In this document: positions 1 through 6,706 of the stretch, piece after piece
Position numbering within the stretch: the first letter of the stretch is position 1
How the letters are laid out: the number at the start of each line of letters is the position of its first letter
Assembly: GCA_016800925.1 (NCBI GenBank)
Contig: JABCPU010001133.1
Location: 1-15,148, forward strand
Length of the DNA: 15,148 nucleotides
Direction: 5' to 3'
Origin: Suillus spraguei
Lineage: Eukaryota > Basidiomycota > Agaricomycetes > Boletales > Suillaceae
Program-made: the position numbers and the translations under genes
Notes under the pieces: model-generated
The model's input: only the letters and a program-made list of their open reading frames with translations
Databases searched by the model: none
Told to the model about the DNA's origin: nothing

Positions 1-481
1 TTCGTCGATCCCTCCGGGCTCGCTGAAGCCGTTTCGCGCAACACATGCCACGCACCATATACAATATTTTCTTCGTTGGTGATATGAAAGGGGTATTGGG
101 GAGTGCTGTTGCAGTTCTCATGACTTTACGCATTTATTACCGAGTTACATAGTACGTTAGCATTTTTTTTCCTTGTTGTGTCTTGCTTAGTGTTATCGTC
201 CTGTGCATCACCGCTATATATGATCCGATTTGAACAACACGGCTACGGGCGTGGTTGAGGAGCTGGTCTTCCGCTTTGATGCTGGAAAAAATCCTCGAGG
301 CCTGTGATTATATACGTACATCTACACCGTAATAGAGTATAATTATGTACTCAGCCGATATTATATCAGACTCGTACGATAATTAACCCTGTCTGCGTGT
401 GATGTTCAGGATTTCTGCCGTACTAGCTTGTCAACGCGAATGATGTCATTGAATTCATTACAATGTATGCGTAATAATTAA
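1..481. other. Left flank without a supported gene
   Basis: No reading frame longer than a few dozen codons is present on either strand. From base 1 a plus frame stays open for 27 codons and stops at 82-84. A short plus-strand frame after a possible acceptor (ag at 189-190) runs to a TGA near 260. Either could be the 3' end of a gene starting left of the window, but nothing resembles a known family and no splice pair is convincing. None of the blocks of the repeat units to the right occurs here, so the repeat array starts abruptly near 482. Confidence 0.5.
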
Positions 482-498
482 CGAGTCCACCACCCGTT

Positions 499-640
499 GT
501 GCCTTCGGCACAGGAAGCAAAAGGAGTGCTTCGCACTCCTTTTGCTCCCTGGCCAAGGCTTCATCCTAATAATTCTGTTTGCCCAAGGCACAGGAAGGCA
601 AAAAGAGTGCTTCGCACTCTTTTTGCCTTCCTGGCCTTGG
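499..640. repeat. Hairpin cluster of unit 1
   Basis: Three stem-loops follow one another, each with a TTC apical loop closed by C-G. The first is GTGCC-TTC-GGCAC (499-511). The second is a 14-bp stem (516-529 with 533-546). The third is a perfect 20-bp stem (591-610 with 614-633), extended by CCAAGGC/GCCTTGG (583-589 with 634-640) around a single bulged A. The stems share the core GAGTGC/GCACTC and look derived from one another. A role in transcript structure or cruciform formation is possible but unproven. Confidence 0.9.
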
Positions 641-952
641 CTTCATCCCAATAATTCTCTTTTGCCCACACTCTTTTTGGCTTTCTGGCCTTGGCTTCAT
701 CCTAATAATTATCTTTAATAATGATAATAGATCTTGAAATAAATTATAACTTGAACCCAATATTTTGAGAGAAGTAAAGTACCACATCACCATCTTTGTG
801 AGTTTATTGCCCATCTCATCCTCATGTCATTGCATTTGATTTTGATTTTTTTTAATTATTTACTGCAAACTATTAACTTGAATAAATCTTTTGTGTCAAG
901 TTTTAATAGGGACCAACAGTATTAAGTTGTCACACAACAAATCATGCAAGTG

Positions 953-1604
953 TCCCATCTCCCATCTCCCATCTCCTGTTACTGGTCTCCTGTCTCTCAT
1001 TTCCTCTTACCAGTCTGCTATCTCCCATTTTGTGTCTCCCATCTTGTGTCTCCCATCTTGTGTCTCCTGTCTTGTGTCTCCATCTCCCATCTCCTGTCTC
1101 CCGTCTTGTGTCTCCCATCTTGTGCCTCCCATCTCCCATCTCCTGTCTCCCATCTTGTGTCTCCCATCTTGTGCCTCCCATCTCCCATCTCCTGTCTCCC
1201 ATCTCCCATCTCCTGTCTCCTGTCTCCAACTTCCTGTCTCCTGTCTCCCATCTCCCGTCTCATGTCTCCCGTCTCATGTCTCCTGTCTCCTGTCTCATGT
1301 TTCCCATCTCCAACTTCCTGTCTCCCATCTCCTGTCTCCCCATCTCCCGTCTCCCGTCTCCTGTCTCCTGTCTCCCGTCTCCCATCTCCCATCTCCTGTC
1401 TCCCATCTCCCCCATCTCCCATCTCCCATCTCTTCCCCATCTCCCCCATCTCCCCCCATCTCTCCCATCTCCCATCTCCATCTCCCATCTCTCCCCCATC
1501 TCCCCCCATCTCCCCCATCTCCCCATCTCCCCCATCTCCCCATCTCCCCATCTCCCCATCTCCCCCATCTCCCCCATCTCCCCCATCTCCCCATCTCCCC
1601 CATC

Positions 1605-1645
<41 letters not shown>

Positions 1646-1905
1646 GTCTCCTGTCTCCCATCTCCCGTCTCCTGTCTCCTGTCTCCCGTCTCCCATCTCC
1701 CGTCTCCCGTCTCCCATCTCCCATCTCCCATCTCCCATCTCCCATCTCCCATCTCCCATCTCCCATCTCCCATCTCCCATCTCCCATCTCCCATCTCCCA
1801 TCTCCCATCTCCCATCTCCCATCTCCCATCTCCCATCTCCCATCTCCCATCTCCCATCTCCCATCTCCCATCTCCCCCATCTCCCCATCTCCCCTGTCTC
1901 CCATC

Positions 1906-1961
<56 letters not shown>

Positions 1962-2019
1962 TCTCCCATCTCCCATCTCTCATCTCCTGTCTCCCCTGTC
2001 TCCTGCATATCCCCCATCT
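953..2019. repeat. 7-bp minisatellite array 1 (CCCATCT family)
   Basis: The array is about 1070 bp of 7-bp units, mostly CCCATCT, CCTGTCT, CCCGTCT and TGTGTCT, with some stretched units. Four zones can be seen. About 953-1395 mixes CCCATCT, TTGTGTCT and CCTGTCT units. About 1408-1612 has units of 7-9 bp with four to six C. About 1613-1712 mixes CCTGTCT and CCCGTCT. From 1713 to 1873 there are 23 perfect CCCATCT copies, followed by a mixed end. The minus strand reads GGGAGAT repeatedly, a G3N4 pattern typical of potential G-quadruplexes. Long frames here reflect the repeat and are not coding evidence. Confidence 0.97.
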
Positions 2020-2527
2020 CCCATGCCTTCATTCTCTCCTCCCCATGCTCTTCTGTCCCCCCATCTCTGCATCCTAATGATCATAGCAGCTTTTGAAACA
2101 AATAACATAATTTTTCATATGACAAAGTTCATATAATCAATTTAAGAGAAATCTATCAGAAGATTTTTCCTGAGGGTGGGGGAGGACACTTCCAGCCTCC
2201 TTTTTTGCTTTCCACTTTTTTGCACTCCTTTTTGACTTCACTTTTGGCTTCACACTCCCTGGCCTCAGCTCCATCCTAATAATTTGCTTTTACCCCCCAT
2301 GGCAGCTAAGCAGTCACGTGACCAAATCACGCAATCACACAATCACACAATGGGACAACAGTCGGCACTCGAAAAAAACCACGCGAGAAATTAAGCGAGC
2401 TAACCGAAAAAACGTGGCCTTTAGCGAAAACCACATGGCCCTACGCGACGTACGCGAAAGCCACGCGAGCTAGCGAGAACTTTCCCACCCGTTCTCCCTT
2501 TCTTCTTAGACGAGTCCACCACCCGTT

Positions 2528-2669
2528 GTGCCTTCGGCACAGGAAGCAAAAGGAGTGCTTCGCACTCCTTTTGCTCCCTGGCCAAGGCTTCATCCTAATA
2601 ATTCTGTTTGCCCAAGGCACAGGAAGGCAAAAAGAGTGCTGCGCACTCTTTTTGCCTTCCTGGCCTTGG
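2528..2669. repeat. Hairpin cluster of unit 2
   Basis: The same three stem-loops as in unit 1: 2528-2540; a 14-bp stem at 2545-2558 with 2562-2575; and a perfect 20-bp stem at 2620-2639 with 2643-2662. The only change in the third hairpin is in the loop (TTC to TGC), so the stem is intact. Confidence 0.9.
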
Positions 2670-2912
2670 CTTCATCCTAATAATTATCTTTAATAATGAT
2701 AATAGGTCTTGAAATAAATTATAACTTTAACCAATATTTTGAGAGAAGTAAAAGTACCACATCACCATCTTTGTGAGTTTATTGCCCATCTCATCTTCAT
2801 GTCATTGCATTTGATTTTGATTTTTTTTAATTATTTACTGGAAACTATTAACTTGACTAAATCTTTTGTGTCAAGTTTCAATAGGGGGCAACATTATTAA
2901 GTTGTCACATGC

Positions 2913-2951
2913 CCCATCTCCTGTCTCCCATCTTGTGTCTCCCATCTCCCA

Positions 2952-2991
<40 letters not shown>

Positions 2992-3143
2992 CGTCTCCCG
3001 TCTCCCGTCTCCCGTCTCCCGTCTCCCGTCTCCCGTCTCCCGTCTCCCGTCTCCCGTCTCCCGTCTCCCATCTCCCGTCTCCCATCTCCTGTCTCCCATC
3101 TCCCGTCTCCTGTCTCCCATCTCCCATCTCCTGTCTCCCATCT
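2913..3143. repeat. 7-bp minisatellite array 2 (CCCGTCT-rich)
   Basis: About 230 bp of the same 7-bp repeat. Its distinctive part is 11 consecutive CCCGTCT units at 2990-3066; the flanks mix CCCATCT and CCTGTCT. Only one TTGTGTCT unit remains near the start, while arrays 1 and 3 have many. The array is flanked on both sides by sequence shared with the other two units. Confidence 0.96.
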
Positions 3144-3606
3144 CCCATGCCTTCATTCTCTCCTCCCCATGCTCTCCTGTCCCCCCATCTCTGCATCCTA
3201 ATGACCATAGCAGCTTTTTAAACAAATAACATGATTTTTCCAATGACAAAGTTCAGATTCTTTGATAGCCAATATCTAACAGCAATTTATCAGAAGATTT
3301 TTCCTGAGGGTGGGGGAGGACACTTCCAGCCTGCTGGCAACTTCCAACCTGATATTGGTGCCTGATGGAGTAGCTTGTCATAGGTATTGACAACTTGACC
3401 ATGCCTTTTGATGGCACCACCACTCCTTCCAGCCCCTGATGAGTTCCTTCTGTTTTTACCTATCAGCCATCTTCTGCAATTGCACTCATTTTTGGCTTGC
3501 CCTCCTTTTTGCTTTCCACTCCTTTGCACTCCTTTTTGCCTTCACTTTTGCCTTCACTCTCCTTTTTGGCTCCCTGGCCTCAGCTCCATCCTAATATTTT
3601 TTTTTT

Positions 3607-3685
3607 CCCCCAGCTTCAGACAACCTGTGGCAAATGACAACCCATAATTTGTTTTTACCCCAGCTTCAGACAACCCGTGGCAAAT
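3607..3685. repeat. Local tandem duplication in the tail of unit 2
   Basis: A stretch of about 28 bp beginning CCCCAGCTTCAGACAACC and continuing to GTGGCAAAT/ATT occurs at 3607-3634 and again at 3657-3685, a 50-bp period. Unit 3 has a single copy (near 5128-5155) and unit 1 lacks it. It is a small duplication private to unit 2. Confidence 0.85.
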
Positions 3686-3912
3686 TGCAACACGTGTGGC
3701 GCTGCACGTGACAAATCCACGCAATCACACAATGGGACAACTGTGTCGGCACTTGAAAAAAACCACGCGAGAAATTTCCAAAAAGGTGTTAAGCGAAATA
3801 ACCGAGCTAAGCGCACTAAGCGTAGCAAGCGCTCCTTAGCGAAAGCCACGCGAGCTAGCGAACACCTTCCCACCTTTCCCCCCTTACTTTATAGACGAGT
3901 CCACCACCCGTT

Positions 3913-4054
3913 GTGCCTTCGGCACAGGAAGCAAAAGGAGTGCTTCGCACTCCTTTTGCTTCCTGTCCAAGGCTTCATCCTAATAATTCACTTTGCCCAA
4001 GGCACAGGAAGGCAAAAAGAGTGCTTCGCACTCTTTTTGCCTTCCTGGCCTTGG
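3913..4054. repeat. Hairpin cluster of unit 3
   Basis: The three stem-loops are conserved: 3913-3925; 3924-3943 with 3947-3966; and 4005-4024 with 4028-4047. The second stem is a perfect 20 bp here, compared with 14 bp followed by a mismatch in units 1 and 2, because CTTCCTGT replaces CTCCCTGG on the 3' arm. The change improves pairing. Confidence 0.9.
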
Positions 4055-4314
4055 CTTCATCCTAATAATTATCTTTAATAATGATAAGAGGTCTTGAAAT
4101 AAATTATAACTTTGACCAATATTTTGAGAGAAGTAAAAGTACCACATCACCATCTTTGTGAGTTTATTGCCCATCTCATCCTCATGTCATTGCATTTCAT
4201 TTTGATTTTTTTTAATTATTTACTGCAAACTATTAACTTGAATAAATCTTTTGTGTCAAGTTTTAATAGGGGGCAACAGTATTAAGTTGTCACACGACAA
4301 AATCATGCAAGTGT

Positions 4315-4896
4315 CCCATCTCTTGTCTCCCATCTCCTCTTACCAGTCTGCTGTCTCCCATCTTGTGTCTCCCATCTTGTGTCTCCTGTCTCCCATCTCC
4401 CATCATGTGTCTCCCATCTTGTGTCTCCCGTCTTGTGTCTCCCGTCTCCCATCTCCCATCTCCCGTCTCCTGTCTTGTGTCTCCTGTCTTGTGTCTCCCA
4501 TCTTGTGTCTCCCATCTTGTGTCTCCCGTCTCCCATCTCCCATCTCCCGTCTCCTGTCTTGTGTCTCCCGTCTCCCATCTCCCATCTCCCATCTCCTGTC
4601 TTGTGTCTCCCGTCTCCCATCTCCCGTCTCCTGTCTTGTGTCTCCCATCTCCCATCTCCCATCTCCCATCTTCTGTCTCCCGTCTCCCATCTCCCACCTC
4701 CCATCTCCCGTCTCCCACCTCCCATCTCTCGTCTCCCACCTCCCATCTCCCATCTCCCACCTCCCATCTCTTGTCTCCCACCTCCCGTCTCCCGTCTCCC
4801 ACCTCCCATCTCCTGTCTCCCACCTCCCGTCTCCCATCTCCCACCTCCCGTCTCCCATCTCCCATCTCCCACCTCCCATCTCCCACCTCCCACCTC
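4315..4896. repeat. 7-bp minisatellite array 3 (CCCACCT-containing)
   Basis: About 580 bp of the 7-bp repeat. The first half (to about 4670) is rich in TTGTGTCT/CCCATCT/CCCGTCT blocks, including a longer segment of roughly 60 bp repeated nearly unchanged. The second half (about 4690-4896) alternates CCCACCT with CCCATCT and CCCGTCT, giving 14- to 28-bp higher-order units. CCCACCT is absent from the other two arrays. Confidence 0.95.
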
Positions 4897-5360
4897 CCAT
4901 GCCTTCATTCTCCCCTCCCCATGCTCTTCTGTCCCCCCATCTCTCCATCCTAATGATCATAGCAGCTTTTGAAACAAATAACATGATTTTTCAAATGACA
5001 AAGTTCAGATTCTTTGATAGCCACAATATAATCAATCTAACAAAATTTTATCAGAAGTTTTTCCCTTTTGGCTTCACACTCCTTTTGGCTCCCTGGCCTC
5101 AGCTTCATCCTAATAATTTGGTTTTACCCCAGCTTCAGACAACCCATGGCAAATTCCAGCAGCTGCGCAGTCACGTGACCACATCACGCAATCACGCATC
5201 ACGCAATCACGCAATCATACAATGGGACAACAGTGAGTCGGCACTCGAAAAAACCACGCGAGAAATTTCCATTCCGAACTAAGCGCTCCCATGTGGCCTT
5301 TAGCGATGCAAGCGAAAGCCATGTGAGCTAGCGAGCAGATTCCCACCTTTCCCCCCTTAC

Positions 5361-5506
5361 TTTATAGATGGACTAGAGACCAGGGGCCCGGACCTACGGA
5401 CTTCCCACTCCGGACCGCTTCGAGCCGAAAGTTGTGCCTATTAATAATTAATGCCTCACTAATAAATGCCTCACCGGATGACGTGATCTACATAGTACAT
5501 CCCACC
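5361..5506 (+). promoter_or_regulatory. Region upstream of the superoxide dismutase gene
   Basis: The end of repeat unit 3 supplies TTTATAG (5361-5367), a TATA-like element about 140 bp before the start codon. Unique sequence follows, with TGACGT (5479-5484), the core of CRE/ATF-type sites, and a repeated AATGCCTCAC motif (about 5450 and 5465). The start codon itself has the context CCCACCATGA, a strong initiation context. Assigning these as promoter elements is inference from position; the transcription start is unknown. Confidence 0.4.
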
Positions 5507-6297
5507 ATGAACACGTACCCTCAAAAACAATCTAAGAAACCTATCTTCTTCACCGCAGCAATTACTGCTGCAGTCTTCTTCTTCGGCTACACCTGGCTTT
5601 TCAAGCCATCTGAGGCTGCAATCGTCCAAAAGGTATGTTGTTGATTATTCTCCACTATCGTGGCTGATAAATAGCGCAGGCGGTCGTGGTCCTAAAAGGC
5701 GACTCACCAGTTGCTGGCACCATCACATTTGAGCAGTCCTCAGTGGATGGGCCAGTCAAGGTCTCAGGAGAAATCACGAACCTTGACCCTTCTTCTCAGC
5801 GTGGCTTCCATATCCAGTGAGTATTCAGGTTCACGAAGTAGGCCAAGTATTCAGGTTATACTATCGATAGCTCTCTGGGAGACCTCAGCAATGGCTGTAT
5901 CTCTACTGGGTCGCATTTTAATCCATATGACAAAACACATGGTGCTCCCTCGGACTCTGTCAGGCATGTTGGCGACCTAGGGAATATCGAGAGCGACGAA
6001 TATGGCACAGCCACCATTTCCTTCAAGGACAGCCTCATTTCCTTGAATGGCCCCACGAGTATAGTTGGGTAAGTTACATACACAGATTGACTGTGTTCAA
6101 TAGTATGAAACTCATATCCGCTTGTCAGACGGGCTGTCGTTGTTCATGCAGTATGGCACCTTTTCATTTTGAACGTGGTTCCCTACTAATATACTGTGCA
6201 GGGCGTCGATGATTTGGGAACAGGCAATAATGAAGAGTCTCTCAAGACCGGAAATGCAGGCGGACGAGCTGCTTGTGGTGTCATCGGTTTGTTCTAA
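5507..6297 (+). CDS. Cu/Zn superoxide dismutase with N-terminal membrane anchor
   Basis: The product converts superoxide to hydrogen peroxide and oxygen. Exons are 5507-5632, 5680-5816, 5871-6068, 6129-6150 and 6202-6297, all with GT-AG introns of 47-60 bp; they join to 192 aa. Copper and zinc ligands are all present: His86, His88, His103, His111, His120, Asp123 and His160. The disulfide cysteines are Cys97 and Cys186, and Arg183 is the active-site arginine. Every one lies exactly 40 residues after its counterpart in human SOD1. The extra N-terminus is a short basic stretch (KQSKK) followed by a hydrophobic segment (about residues 12-32), predicted here as an uncleaved signal anchor that would place the enzyme on the lumenal or outer side of a membrane. 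The start was chosen for its strong context; upstream codons in frame have no ATG. The gene converges on the channel gene. Enzyme identity is certain; location is inferred. Confidence 0.96.
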
Positions 6298-6706
6298 TGA
6301 CCTTTTATGACAACCTGATGTTAATCAAGAGTTGCATTAGGGCTCATGTAAATCATCTGAGTGTTGGGCGTGCTGCATCTTGTATATTTCATTGTATCAT
6401 CATATGTCGCCCATATCTCTCGGTCTGACAATTTATTTGTCTTTGCCTGAGTTGCGTGAGAGCTCATTAAGATGGCAAAGTGTGGATCGATACACCTTGG
6501 TACTCGTGGGGTTCAGTAAGAATGGAGAGGCTTTTGATCATGTTATGAAATAACTCCATTTCCATTAACATTAATGGCACTAGCTGGGCCATCAGATTTG
6601 CCCCGTGTCTGCTCCTGCTACAGAGTTTCGCACTTTCTGACCAGTCATCACATGATACTTCGATTCTACAAGCGTTTCGAAATGATAATCAGCCCCACTC
6701 AGTTCG
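6298..6706. other. Shared 3' region between convergent genes
   Basis: These 409 bp separate the stop codons of the superoxide dismutase (+) and the channel gene (-). No frame or RNA gene is recognisable. They must hold the 3' untranslated regions and polyadenylation sites of both genes; no clear AATAAA signal marks either one. Confidence 0.6.

Larger units (their letters stand above)
482..2509. repeat. Composite repeat unit 1 (about 2.03 kb)
   Basis: This is the longest copy. It starts with three stem-loops (499-640), followed by an extra partial copy of the 'CTTGGCTTCATCCTAATAAT' motif at about 650-710 that the other units lack. The AT-rich segment is about 711-950 and the 7-bp array 953-2019. 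The post-array block is about 2020-2180 and the pyrimidine-rich block about 2195-2280. The tail has CACGTG at 2315-2320, repeated AATCACAC/CACGCAATC motifs and a GCGA-rich stretch to about 2480. Its last bases (CTTCTTAGA) lack the TTTATAGA seen at the ends of units 2 and 3. Confidence 0.9.
2510..3894. repeat. Composite repeat unit 2 (about 1.39 kb)
   Basis: This copy has the shortest minisatellite (2913-3143) but the longest post-array part. A segment at about 3332-3502, after 'GGACACTTCCAGCC', is absent from units 1 and 3. The tail contains an internal duplication (3607-3685) and two CACGTG sites (3691-3696 and 3705-3710). The junction into the 7-bp array is shorter than in units 1 and 3: the AATCATGCAAGTG stretch before the array is missing. 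The unit ends in TTTATAGA. Confidence 0.9.
482..5368. repeat. Three-unit composite tandem repeat (macrosatellite) containing minisatellites
   Basis: Three direct copies of a composite unit lie head to tail: about 482-2509, 2510-3894 and 3895-5368. Each begins with CGAGTCCACCACCCGTTGTG (preceded by A) and ends with a GCGA-rich tail followed by a pyrimidine stretch. The block order is the same in all three: hairpin cluster, AT-rich segment, 7-bp minisatellite, post-array segment that includes CCTAATGA and ATAGCAGCTTTT, pyrimidine-rich stretch, and a CACGTG plus TCACGCAA tail. Length differences come mainly from the minisatellite and from a segment of about 170 bp found only in unit 2. No transposase, reverse transcriptase or helicase frame is visible. 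It may be a non-autonomous element amplified in tandem or a locally grown satellite; the sequence does not decide. Confidence 0.93.
3895..5368. repeat. Composite repeat unit 3 (about 1.47 kb), next to the SOD gene
   Basis: Block order is as in the other copies. The AT-rich segment (about 4072-4312) is nearly identical to that of unit 1. The 7-bp array is 4315-4896. The post-array part is shortened: after ATCAGAAG it passes directly to a TTTTGGCTTCACACTCC stretch, without the GAGGGTGGGGG block of units 1 and 2. CACGTG is at 5172-5177, followed by several ATCACGCA repeats, and the GCGA-rich tail ends about 5335. The unit ends with TTTATAGA at 5361-5368, followed by unique sequence leading to the superoxide dismutase start codon. 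Confidence 0.9.

Noticed and set aside
190..262. Possible last exon of a gene ending left of the window
   Set aside because: One frame after the TTAG acceptor is open for about 23 codons to a TGA, but there is no recognisable protein motif and no matching donor, so it cannot be supported.
566..814. Minus-strand frame of 82 codons, with a relative at 3980-4174
   Set aside because: The frame runs through hairpin arms and the AT-rich block of the repeat. Its similarity between units only reflects repeat identity, and no known protein feature is visible.
891..2096. Long plus and minus frames (up to 401 aa) with heptad repeats in the 7-bp arrays
   Set aside because: They exist in all six frames as a result of the 7-bp period, the apparent starts are partly TTG rather than ATG, and nothing shows codon use or splice structure. 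They are not listed as genes.
953..4896. CRISPR-like or telomeric repeat
   Set aside because: The units are directly adjacent without spacers, and the genome is eukaryotic, so this is not CRISPR. The G-strand unit GGGAGAT differs from TTAGGG telomere repeats, and genes follow on the right.
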